Part shown: in pieces, positions 8,350-16,599 of the stretch
Layout of the letters: every line of letters begins with the position of its first letter
How positions within the stretch are numbered: position 1 is the stretch's first letter
NCBI GenBank assembly: GCA_021799875.1
Contig: JAJYZP010000014.1
Location: 1-42,118 of the forward strand
Direction of reading: 5' to 3'
DNA from: Actinomycetes bacterium
Lineage (GTDB): Bacteria > Actinomycetota > Acidimicrobiia > Acidimicrobiales > Acidimicrobiaceae
Length of the DNA: 42,118 nt
Position numbers and translations under genes: made by a program
Notes under the pieces: generated by a model
Told to the model about the DNA's origin: nothing
Database searches by the model: none
What the model saw: only the letters and a program-made list of their open reading frames with translations

Positions 8350-10905
8350 ATGACAATGAGACCACTTCACAGCTTCCACGTTGCACGCCAACTACCAGAA
8401 CCGCTGCTACCTCTCAACACTATCGTCTCAAATCTTCGCTGGTCATGGGACCGGCAGAGTCAAGATCTTCTCCGCTGGATCGACGCAGACCTCTGGGAGG
8501 CTACAAACCACAATGCGTTCCAACTCCTCGATCGAGTCTCGACCGAAAGGCTCGAAGAGATCGCTGCTGACTCTCGATTCACCGAGTTCTTGAAAAAGGT
8601 CACGACCGACCTGCAGACTAATTTGGCGTCGGCCTCGTGGTATCAAGCACAGTCCTTCGATATTGGCACCGTAGCGTACTTCTCGCCGGAGTTTGGAATC
8701 GATTCAGCCGTCCCGCAGTACTCAGGCGGCCTTGGCGTGCTCGCCGGCGATCACCTCAAATCCTCGTCGGCCCTTGGTGTTCCGCTCGTTGGTATCGGCC
8801 TCTTCTACAAAGAAGGCTACTTCCGACAAGGCATCTCACCTCGCGGCACCCAGTTCGAACGCTACCCATCGCTCGACCCACTCTCGCTTGGCCTCACACA
8901 GGCAACCGAAGACTTCACAATGAAGATCGCCGCTCAAGAGCTTCGAATTCGTATTTGGAGGGCCCTCGTCGGTAGAGCGACGCTCTACCTACTTGACACC
9001 GACCTCGACGACAACGACCCCACGCTCCGGTCCATCACCGATCGACTCTACGGAGGCGATAACGAACACCGGCTGCGTCAGGAGATCGTTCTCGGAATGG
9101 GTGGAGTGCGAGCCCTCGAGGCTCTCGCAATCACCCCGTCGGTCTTTCACTCCAACGAGGGACACGCCGGTTTCATGGGCCTCCAGCGACTCTCAGAGTT
9201 CCTCAAGGCCGGTCGCAGTCTGGACGAATCCATCGAGTCGGTTCGAGCAAGCTCCGTCTTTACAACCCACACCCCCGTTCCAGCCGGTATCGATCGATTT
9301 CCATTCGAACTCATGGAGGTCTACTTCTCTCATTGGGCAGAGGAGTGCGGCCTCGAGCTCGCGACGATCATGAACCTCGGACACTTGGCTGACGAACCCG
9401 TCAATGCTCCATTCAACATGGCGGTCATGGGACTTCGTCTCTCGTCCATAGCGAACGGGGTCTCAAAGCTTCACGGCGAGGTCTCGCGAGATCTCTTCAG
9501 CGGAGTTTGGCCGGCGCTCACGACCGAGCAAGTGCCGATTACCCACGTTACGAACGGTGTCCACCCAACGACGTGGGTCTCTGGAGAGATTGCTGAGCTT
9601 TTTTCTTCTACGATTCATCCGAACTGGGCCAACGGATCTCCAGAGGAGTGGCAACGGATTGAGACCGTGCCGCCAGAGACCCTCTGGCAGATCCGAGACG
9701 CTCAGCGAGCCCGCATGATACCTGAGATACGACGTCGACTCCGCTCGTCGCTGATGAGTTCGGGGTGGGAGGATGCAGATCTCTCCTGGTGTGATAGCGT
9801 CCTCGATGCAAAGGTCCTCACTATCGGCTTTGCACGACGCTTTGCCCCTTATAAGCGAGCTGACCTCCTCCTGAGTCAAGTCGAACGTTTGACAGAACTC
9901 TGCAGCGATCCAGAGCGACCAGTGCAGTTCATCTTCGCCGGTAAGGCACACCCCGCCGACGAACCTGGAAAAGACCTCGTCCGACGAGTCTTTGAGTTCT
10001 CCTACAGCTCCGGAGCACGAGGTCGGTTCGTCTTCATCCCCGACTACGACATGGCGCTCGCTCGCACTATGTACCAAGGTGCCGATATTTGGCTCAATAC
10101 CCCCACTCGACCGCTCGAGGCCTCGGGCACGTCTGGAATGAAGGCGGCCCTTAACGGTTGTCTCAACCTCTCGATCCTCGACGGATGGTGGGCAGAGTGC
10201 TACAACGGAGAGAATGGCTGGGCAATATCTTCCGCTCCAAGTGAGTTCCAAGACGAGGAACGGCGGCGCCTCGAAGCTGACAACCTCTTCGATATCATTG
10301 AGAGCTCCTGCATCCCAGAGTTCTACGATCGACCCGACGACCCAACGACCGATCGCTGGATCAGAAGGGTCAAATCCTCTCTCTCCTCCCTCGGTCCATT
10401 CGTAACCGGCCAGCGTATGGTGCGAGAGTACGTCGAACGCATCTATCTCCCAACCGTTGAGCGTCGAAGGCTCCTCGAGAGCGACGATCACCGTCGCATC
10501 ACGGAGCTCGTCGAGTGGCGCTCTCGGGTCGCTGATGCCTGGACGGAGACGAAGGTCTCCGCCGTTGAGAGAAGCTTGACGGCCACCTCGACACCAACAG
10601 GAAGCGAACAAGCAAAAAATCTCGTAGCACTCACCACCACTGTACAATCTCCGACGCTGACGAAAGATGAGCTGCTGGTGGAGATCGTCTGGGGTCCTTT
10701 GACATCGTCCGGAAAGTTTGCAGTGGAGCGTCGTCAGGTAGCCACTGCTGTTCCATCAGAGGAAGGCGCTCCCGAGGGTACGTTGACCTTCACGGCAACG
10801 CTACCAATCGATCAACAAGGAACGTTTGGATACGTGATCTCGGTGCGACCCCATCACGAACTCCTCGCAAACTCCTACGAGACTGGGCTGCAGATCCTCT
10901 ACTAA
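8350..10905 (+). CDS. glgP: Alpha-glucan (glycogen/maltodextrin) phosphorylase GlgP (GT35)
   Basis: Releases glucose 1-phosphate from alpha-1,4-glucan using PLP and phosphate. From ATG 8350 the product is 851 aa, close to the usual size of the actinobacterial long form. An in-frame ATG at 8356 begins the typical MRPLHSFHVARQLPEPL N-terminus and is equally plausible. The frame is open upstream to 8110, but that extension has no family character. Visible motifs: the VAYFSPEFGID and SGGLGVLAGDHLK region, FHSNEGHAGF, and the PLP lysine K598 in EASGTSGMKAALNG. The C-terminal tail (about the last 100 residues) is variable. It diverges from glgE across about 270 bp in which I see no convincing promoter, so synthesis and breakdown genes share one control region. 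Confidence 0.95.
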   Translation: MTMRPLHSFHVARQLPEPLLPLNTIVSNLRWSWDRQSQDLLRWIDADLWEATNHNAFQLLDRVSTERLEEIAADSRFTEFLKKVTTDLQTNLASASWYQAQSFDIGTVAYFSPEFGIDSAVPQYSGGLGVLAGDHLKSSSALGVPLVGIGLFYKEGYFRQGISPRGTQFERYPSLDPLSLGLTQATEDFTMKIAAQELRIRIWRALVGRATLYLLDTDLDDNDPTLRSITDRLYGGDNEHRLRQEIVLGMGGVRALEALAITPSVFHSNEGHAGFMGLQRLSEFLKAGRSLDESIESVRASSVFTTHTPVPAGIDRFPFELMEVYFSHWAEECGLELATIMNLGHLADEPVNAPFNMAVMGLRLSSIANGVSKLHGEVSRDLFSGVWPALTTEQVPITHVTNGVHPTTWVSGEIAELFSSTIHPNWANGSPEEWQRIETVPPETLWQIRDAQRARMIPEIRRRLRSSLMSSGWEDADLSWCDSVLDAKVLTIGFARRFAPYKRADLLLSQVERLTELCSDPERPVQFIFAGKAHPADEPGKDLVRRVFEFSYSSGARGRFVFIPDYDMALARTMYQGADIWLNTPTRPLEASGTSGMKAALNGCLNLSILDGWWAECYNGENGWAISSAPSEFQDEERRRLEADNLFDIIESSCIPEFYDRPDDPTTDRWIRRVKSSLSSLGPFVTGQRMVREYVERIYLPTVERRRLLESDDHRRITELVEWRSRVADAWTETKVSAVERSLTATSTPTGSEQAKNLVALTTTVQSPTLTKDELLVEIVWGPLTSSGKFAVERRQVATAVPSEEGAPEGTLTFTATLPIDQQGTFGYVISVRPHHELLANSYETGLQILY

Positions 10906-10937
10906 CTCCCACCATGTCATCGATCAACGAAGCGAAC

Positions 10938-10956
10938 CAAGAGCACGCCACTCTTG
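10938..10956. terminator. Short inverted repeat in the convergent glgP/enoyl-CoA hydratase gap
   Basis: CAAGAG at 10938-10943 and CTCTTG at 10951-10956 form a 6-bp stem with a 7-nt loop, 33 bp after the glgP stop and 55 bp beyond the end of the hydratase gene. Neither strand has a T-run after it, so it is not a textbook intrinsic terminator. The position between converging genes is the only other support. Confidence 0.3.
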
Positions 10957-11010
10957 TCACCTACCCAAGGCATCGAGAAGGTTCTCTCTCGTGGCTCGAC
11001 ATCACAAGAG

Positions 11011-11814
11011 TTAGCGCCCGGTGAAGCTCGCCTTTCCTGGGCCATTTTCAAAGAACGACTTGATTCCAATAGCTGCATCGCTCGTTCGAAATATCTCTTC
11101 GAATCCTCGTAACTCACGTTGCAGACCGTCAGAGATGGACCCATCGAGACCGCTATCAATGATCTCTTTCGCCTGTGCCTGCGCCGCTACAGCGCCTCGG
11201 GCGAACTCACTAGCCCATTGAATCGCCGTCGGCAGAACCTCGACCGGTTCACAGACGCGATCGACCAGACCCCAACGCAACGCTTCCTCGCTATCGACAC
11301 GTCGCCCTGACAAGATGAGATCCTTAGCTCTTCCCGCACCGATGAGACGAGGCAGCCGTTGCGTACCGCCGCCACCGGGAATAATCCCGAGTAAGACTTC
11401 AGGTTGACCAAACTGCGCCGTGGTTGCGGCGACGCGAAAGTCACAAGCGAGAGCCAACTCGCACCCACCGCCAAGAGCGAAGCCATGTACCGCAGCGATC
11501 GTAGCTCGAGGTATCGATGCCACTGCGTTGAGGGCTCGATGGAAGAGTTCTCCTAGTTCGCGAGCGCGCTCAGGGCCCTCAAACTCAGAGATCTCAGCAC
11601 CGGCGGCAAAAATCCTCTCGCTACCGGTTACGACTACCGCTCCTGGGGGACGTTCATGAAGAGCGAGCGCAACCTCCTCAAGCTCGCGCAAGAGCTCGCC
11701 GGAGAGCGCATTCATTTTTGGCCGATTGAGACGCACGACAACGATGGGTCGGTCGTTCTCGCCTCCACCGGTCCCTGCCAACTCTTCAACGAGCACGAAA
11801 GATCGATCCATCAC
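11011..11814 (-). CDS. Enoyl-CoA hydratase/isomerase (crotonase family)
   Basis: A 267-aa crotonase-fold protein, expected to hydrate 2-enoyl-CoA in fatty acid or related acyl-CoA breakdown. The oxyanion-hole region (FAAGAEISEFEG, then HGFALGGGCELALACD) is intact. Both catalytic glutamates of true hydratases are present: E119 in GGGCEL and E139 in GQPEVLLGIIPGGGGTQ, 20 residues apart as in rat E144/E164. The C-terminal FARGAVAAQAQAKEIID segment matches the trimerisation region. It lies 59 bp downstream of meaB on the same strand, which suggests acyl-CoA metabolism. Exact substrate cannot be read from sequence. Confidence 0.9.
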   Translation of the reverse strand: MMDRSFVLVEELAGTGGGENDRPIVVVRLNRPKMNALSGELLRELEEVALALHERPPGAVVVTGSERIFAAGAEISEFEGPERARELGELFHRALNAVASIPRATIAAVHGFALGGGCELALACDFRVAATTAQFGQPEVLLGIIPGGGGTQRLPRLIGAGRAKDLILSGRRVDSEEALRWGLVDRVCEPVEVLPTAIQWASEFARGAVAAQAQAKEIIDSGLDGSISDGLQRELRGFEEIFRTSDAAIGIKSFFENGPGKASFTGR

Positions 11815-11873
11815 CCCAACCTAATGCAATCTCGACTAACCCGCAAGGCCGGGCACTCGGTCGCCGCTGCGCG

Positions 11874-12842
11874 TCAACGGTGCGAGAGGAGTCGGTCTCC
11901 AAGTTCTTGTGCTACGCGGGCCGGATCGACCCGATCGGACTCGACACGCTCAAGAAGTTCCTCGGCGCCGGGCAAGGCCAGCGCACGCTCAACGAGGTAA
12001 CGGGAGAGCGACTCCTCGAACTCTCGCCGCCGGCGCCGACGCCTCTTTGCCTCCGCCTCCTCCGAGCGTTCGACAAAACTTCTATGGTCTTGCAGTGCTT
12101 GATAGAGATCAGCGATTCCACCGCCGCTCGATGCCACCGTCTCTACAATCGGCGGACGCCACAACCGATCAGCTCCGAGATCGAGCATGGACGCAAGATC
12201 CCGTTTCGTCTCTCGCACACCGTCTCGATCTGCTTTGTTGATGACAAAGACATCCGCTATCTCCATCAGACCCGCCTTATTCGCCTGAACCGAGTCACCC
12301 CACCCCGGATTGACCACCACAACCGTGGTGTCGGCGGTACTCGCAACTTCGATCTCAACCTGGCCGACACCGACGGTCTCGATCACGACCACAGTGAACC
12401 CGACCGCCTCCAAGATTCTCAGGGCTTGGGGCACAACGCGCGAAAGCCCACCGAGCTGCCCTCTCGTTGCGAGAGATCGAATGTATACATGCGGATCGAG
12501 TGCGTGAGATCCCATCCGTACTCGGTCGCCGAGGATCGCCCCGCCAGAGTAGGGAGACGTCGGATCGATTGCAAGCACAGCGACATCGAGACCGGTCTTT
12601 CGGATCTCCCCCACCAGTCGATCGGTCAGGGTCGACTTCCCTGCCCCTGGAGGGCCGGTCAAGCCGATTACATAGGCGCGTCCCTGCCGTTCGAGAAGCT
12701 CTGGGGGAACCGCAACCGGAGAGCCATTCCCGCTCTCAGCACGAGAGATGAGCCTTGCCAGCGCAGCTCGTGAGCCATGAGCCGCTCTCTCAAAGAGCTC
12801 TCCGTCGGTGCTGGAAGTGCGAGCACCGACCGCTCCAGTCAC
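11874..12842 (-). CDS. meaB: Methylmalonyl-CoA mutase-associated GTPase MeaB (ArgK family, G3E)
   Basis: P-loop GTPase that guards or gates cofactor loading of adenosylcobalamin-dependent methylmalonyl-CoA mutase. From the GTG at 12842 (322 aa, the normal MeaB length) Walker A GPPGAGKST is at residues 63-71, followed by AIDPTSPYSGGAILGDRVRM, the ETVGVGQVE switch and the NKAD guanine-specificity motif. The frame is open up to 12962, but that would overlap murA by 110 bp. The chosen start is 10 nt after the murA stop and is preceded by a purine-rich GGTGAAG. No mutase subunit gene lies in the window, so the partner must be elsewhere. Confidence 0.92.
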   Translation of the reverse strand: MTGAVGARTSSTDGELFERAAHGSRAALARLISRAESGNGSPVAVPPELLERQGRAYVIGLTGPPGAGKSTLTDRLVGEIRKTGLDVAVLAIDPTSPYSGGAILGDRVRMGSHALDPHVYIRSLATRGQLGGLSRVVPQALRILEAVGFTVVVIETVGVGQVEIEVASTADTTVVVVNPGWGDSVQANKAGLMEIADVFVINKADRDGVRETKRDLASMLDLGADRLWRPPIVETVASSGGGIADLYQALQDHRSFVERSEEAEAKRRRRRRREFEESLSRYLVERALALPGAEELLERVESDRVDPARVAQELGDRLLSHR

Positions 12843-12852
12843 GCTCGTTTCT

Positions 12853-14124
12853 TCACCCAACTCGCTCAACCTGTGCACCAAGAGAGGCCAGCCGGGTGTG
12901 AATAGATTGATATCCACGCTCAATGTGTTCAATACCGTAGATCTCAGTTTGACCATCCGCAACGAGGCCGGCCACCACGAGCGCTACCCCGGCACGGATA
13001 TCCACCGCTCGGACCTGAGCCCCAGAGAGTCGGGGCACGCCTCGAATAACGACGTGATGACCGTCCGTGGTGATATCCGCCCCGAGTCGATGCAGCTCAT
13101 CGATGTAGCGAAATCGGCCTGCGTAGAGATTCTCCGTGACAACGCTCACACCGCTCGCCACCGAGAGCATGGTAACGATCAAGGGTTGATAGTCGGTCGC
13201 CACCCCTGGGTATGGTAGCGTTGCAACGTCTACGCCGACCAGCGACCCCGAAGAGATCACACGGATTCCTTGATCATCCGGTTCTACCGTAACGCCCAAT
13301 CGGGTCACCTTTCGGAGCAAGGTCTCCATATGACGAACCTGTGCATCTCGAAGGTAGACGTTCCCCCCAGCAACCGCTACGGCGGCCATGTAACTCGCCG
13401 CCTCGACGCGATCTGGTAGAACTCTATGTCGCTGAGGGTAGAGTCGCTCGACTCCATCGACCTCGATAGTCGAAGTGCCGGCACCTCGAATCTGCGCCCC
13501 CATCTTCGTCAACATCTCAGCTAGATCAAGGACCTCTGGTTCACGTGCTGCATTGTCGATCGTTGTGTGCCCGTCGGCCAGTACTGCGGCCATGAGTAGG
13601 TTATCGGTGGCGGTATGACTAGGAAACTCTAAGACGACGCGACAACCGACGAGCTTAGGAGCGGACGCTGTGATAACCCCGTGATCCGTCGTGATGGTTG
13701 CACCCATTGCGCGCAAGGCATCGACGTGATAGTCAACAGGCCGCTGGCCAAAGTCATCCCCACCGGGCAGCGCGATCTCGACCCGTCCGCAGCGCGCCAG
13801 GAGTGCCCCAAGCGCCACGATCGAGGCCCGCAGACGAACGACGTGCTCGTAGCTCGCTATCGGTTTCAACTCCGAGCTCGGAGGGGTCCAAACGATCACT
13901 TGAGACCGAGTGGGGTCGACCTCAACTCTTTGACCCACCGAACGAAGCAACTCGGCCATTGCATGCACGTCGGTGATATCAGGAACGTTGTCAAGAACGT
14001 GTTCGCCTTCAGCTAGCAGCGTCGCCACCATCAGCTTGAGCACCGAGTTTTTCGCCCCACAGACGGTCAGCTCTCCGCTAAGTGGGGGTCCTGGTGACAC
14101 CAAGAAACGAGGTTCGTCCGTCAC
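12853..14124 (-). CDS. murA: UDP-N-acetylglucosamine 1-carboxyvinyltransferase MurA (Cys-to-Asp active site)
   Basis: First committed step of peptidoglycan precursor synthesis: enolpyruvyl transfer from PEP to UDP-GlcNAc. From the GTG at 14124 it is 423 aa, the usual MurA size, with GGGAG about 6 nt upstream and an N-terminus MTDEPRFLVSPG. The frame is open to 14256 and an ATG at 14157 is an alternative. Family motifs: CGAKNSVLK with the conserved Lys (K25), DRVEAASYMAAVAVAGG, and GRFRYIDEL near the C-terminus. In the catalytic loop LPGGDDFGQRPVD the position of the E. coli Cys115 is Asp123. This substitution is known from M. tuberculosis and gives natural fosfomycin insensitivity. It is followed by meaB 10 nt downstream. 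Confidence 0.95.
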   Translation of the reverse strand: MTDEPRFLVSPGPPLSGELTVCGAKNSVLKLMVATLLAEGEHVLDNVPDITDVHAMAELLRSVGQRVEVDPTRSQVIVWTPPSSELKPIASYEHVVRLRASIVALGALLARCGRVEIALPGGDDFGQRPVDYHVDALRAMGATITTDHGVITASAPKLVGCRVVLEFPSHTATDNLLMAAVLADGHTTIDNAAREPEVLDLAEMLTKMGAQIRGAGTSTIEVDGVERLYPQRHRVLPDRVEAASYMAAVAVAGGNVYLRDAQVRHMETLLRKVTRLGVTVEPDDQGIRVISSGSLVGVDVATLPYPGVATDYQPLIVTMLSVASGVSVVTENLYAGRFRYIDELHRLGADITTDGHHVVIRGVPRLSGAQVRAVDIRAGVALVVAGLVADGQTEIYGIEHIERGYQSIHTRLASLGAQVERVG

Positions 14125-14277
14125 GACTACTCCCACGAGATCACCATCGCCGTACATGGTACCCGATCGCAAGAGAGCATCGGGCTCAAGAGACCCTCCG
14201 CCAGACTCGTCGTTCTGCCTCGACTGTGAGCTCGAAGTAAGCACCGTAGCTCGCACTCTCGTAACCGCCGACGGATC

Positions 14278-16254
14278 TCACGACTGCGCCTCTGTAACGA
14301 CTCTTTCAACTAGCGACACGATCCGTTCAATTCCATCGAGCGTCAGTAGCGAGGACTCCTCCTGTGCGCCACTGCCGGGCCAAGTGGCATGCCACTGAGG
14401 TCTCTCTCGAGACCCTAACTCTTCAGCAGATTCTTCTACTCCCCGAGAGGGAAACACGAAGACCGGCGTAGCGCCGCCCTTCGACAGACGCTGAGGCGAC
14501 CGGCCTCGACCGACGCTCCCTAACCGCACCTCGGGAGATCCCAATAGCTCGCTCGAAGACCGGAGAACTTCGTCCACAATATCGAGTTCATCGAAGACTT
14601 CCGCCGCAAACCACAAGGACAGCGGCCTCTCTCTCACGCGCAGACCGCTGCGAACGGCCCGGTTGAGGTCACAGACTGGATCGACGAGCATCACTGCATC
14701 GAGAAGTTCTCCGACACGTCTCGCGACCATCAAGGCCGTCCAGGCTCCAAAAGACCTCCCGACCAACACTATGGGAAGACCTGAGCCGGGGTTACCGGGA
14801 CGAGATACCCACTCCACGAGAGCTCTGTAATCAGCAACGTCGCTCACTCCGAAGCTCCCAAGAAGTGCTTCTCGATGTGCCCATCCATGCCCCTGGGTGC
14901 CGCGCGCGTCGAGGTGGATGACGTTGATCCCTCGATCTAAGAGAGCGGAACGGAGCGGGAACGGCACCACGCGTTCTTGACCCTCTGGCGCTTCACTGCA
15001 AAGTACGACCGTACCCCGGTGCACCGAATCACTCTGAAACACTCGCGCAACTAGCGTCTGATCACCACCTAAAGCGGCTTCATGATCACGGTAGTCCAAC
15101 CAGCCCCGGAGACGGATGACCTCTGGTTCGACCTCATCTCGAGCCGGATACCCTCCAAGATGCATGGAACGTAACGTGCGAAGAGTCCCATCGCTTCGAT
15201 CAAGACAGAAAATTGAAGATCCAGCGCGTGCACCCAAACGCACTCCAGCGACGAAGTTCTCACCCAAGGTAACCGCTCCAAAGACTCCACGCCGAAGCTG
15301 CTTCTCTCCCGGGCTGAGCTCGACCAGAGCTCCAAAGCCATCGAGATTGACCGCTCCGACCACCGACCGAGCGTCCAGCGCCCAGGTACGTTGGACCTCC
15401 ATCGTGGTAACGTCTCCAAAATCACCCTCACTCGAAGAGCTACGGAGAGCTTGCAGTGGCGCTCCAGCCGACGCTATGCGATACGGAGCCCACCTTCCCT
15501 CGTGCTCTGAGAGCAGAGCGACGGTCCCATCCGCAATTAGGATCGGCTGCGACAAGAGCGAGCCTCGTGAGCGATGCCATGAGACCCCTCTCAGCGTCGA
15601 GCTTCGCTGAAGCGAGATCGCAAAGAGTTCAACTTCGTAGAACCCCTGGGTATCAAGGCTCCACCCCAACCCAAAGAGGGCATCTCCCATTGGGGTCAAT
15701 CTCGGCGCGGTCATAAAATCGTAGACGTGCTCTTTCTCCGAGGCGTCGACCCATCGATCAACGCTGTAACTCTCGACCCGACCGAAGTCAAGACCTGAGC
15801 GACCCAGACCGCAACTGCCGAGCGCCAGGTTATAGATGACGAAACCCTCTTGGGGCTGAGCTGAGACAACGATGTCACCGTGATGAGAGGTAACGATTTC
15901 GGCAGTGTTGGAAGTGCATCCTATCTCCCACGAACCGCCGGTCTCGAGATCGTAGCGAACGACCGTTCCTGCCTGCGTCAGCGCCACAATACTCTTCTCA
16001 TCGCCTGACCAGGAGTAACTTCCGCACGAAAACGGGCCGCCCATGGCGATATCACCATCGACGAGCACCACTTCGGAAGCTCCAGTCAGATCACACCCAA
16101 CGAGCTCCGAGCGAGTAGCATCTTGGGTCTTTCTCAAAAAAGTCAGAAGCTTGCCACGGGGCGAGATCTGAGGATCGCACAAGCTCATTCGATAGAGGAA
16201 GCGACCGATATCCCGACCTCCTCGAGGAGCTACCTCGCTCTGGCTATCGACCAT
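14278..16254 (-). CDS. S9 prolyl-oligopeptidase-like protein, probably catalytically impaired
   Basis: A 658-aa protein with the layout of S9 peptidases: about 370 residues of repeated beta strands (propeller-like), then an alpha/beta hydrolase domain. The nucleophile elbow GRSFG gives S501, and the preceding NVIHLDARGTQGHGWAHRE segment matches S9 enzymes. The catalytic Asp normally lies in an HGxxD motif, but the equivalent strand reads PVFVFPSRGVEES. The catalytic His normally follows PGxGH, but here it reads WPGSGAQEES. Two of the three triad residues therefore seem replaced. It could be a non-peptidase, a pseudoenzyme, or use shifted residues. It lies upstream of murA on the same strand with a gap of about 150 bp, and has no predicted signal peptide. 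Confidence 0.75.
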   Translation of the reverse strand: MVDSQSEVAPRGGRDIGRFLYRMSLCDPQISPRGKLLTFLRKTQDATRSELVGCDLTGASEVVLVDGDIAMGGPFSCGSYSWSGDEKSIVALTQAGTVVRYDLETGGSWEIGCTSNTAEIVTSHHGDIVVSAQPQEGFVIYNLALGSCGLGRSGLDFGRVESYSVDRWVDASEKEHVYDFMTAPRLTPMGDALFGLGWSLDTQGFYEVELFAISLQRSSTLRGVSWHRSRGSLLSQPILIADGTVALLSEHEGRWAPYRIASAGAPLQALRSSSSEGDFGDVTTMEVQRTWALDARSVVGAVNLDGFGALVELSPGEKQLRRGVFGAVTLGENFVAGVRLGARAGSSIFCLDRSDGTLRTLRSMHLGGYPARDEVEPEVIRLRGWLDYRDHEAALGGDQTLVARVFQSDSVHRGTVVLCSEAPEGQERVVPFPLRSALLDRGINVIHLDARGTQGHGWAHREALLGSFGVSDVADYRALVEWVSRPGNPGSGLPIVLVGRSFGAWTALMVARRVGELLDAVMLVDPVCDLNRAVRSGLRVRERPLSLWFAAEVFDELDIVDEVLRSSSELLGSPEVRLGSVGRGRSPQRLSKGGATPVFVFPSRGVEESAEELGSRERPQWHATWPGSGAQEESSLLTLDGIERIVSLVERVVTEAQS

Positions 16255-16599
16255 AACGCCTCACGTTACTCCCCTCTCGGCACCTAGCGCACCCAAGCTA
16301 ACCGCTCACGACAACTCACTCTCCCATCACCGTTGTGAGCCAGGGGACGAGCCAAGGCGAGCTACCTCGACCACAGCACGACTTCTCGCAGAGTTGTTCG
16401 TTCCACTGGAAGGAAAGCCACAACACAGTTGCCGACCTCGTATGACCTTGCCTGGGTATGCCTCTACGCAGAGGTCGCCTCGACCATGGGCTCACTAGCG
16501 AGCACCAAGACTCTCTCCTACAGAGTGCAGAAGATGGGGGTGCCCTCCAAAGGGCCTAACATAAGAGGCACCAACCATCGAGAGCTACGCGGGGGAACT
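16255..16599. other. Divergent intergenic region with glpX leader
   Basis: This 345-bp gap separates the S9-like gene (minus) from glpX (plus) and must hold the promoters of both. I see no convincing -10/-35 pair. An open plus-strand extension from 16429 is in frame with glpX, but its peptide has no family character, so I treat it as untranslated. Overlapping inverted repeats occur at 16539-16572. Confidence 0.55.

Noticed and set aside
9463-10647. Minus-strand 394-aa open frame opposite glgP
   Set aside because: It lies entirely antisense to conserved GlgP sequence and shows no motif; a shadow frame.
12843-12962. Longer MeaB start overlapping murA by 110 bp
   Set aside because: The GTG at 12842, 10 nt after the murA stop, gives the normal MeaB size.
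16429-16599. N-terminal extension of the glpX frame
   Set aside because: The GlpX family begins at the [14 protein letters not shown] region, and ATG 16600 has a purine-rich site upstream.
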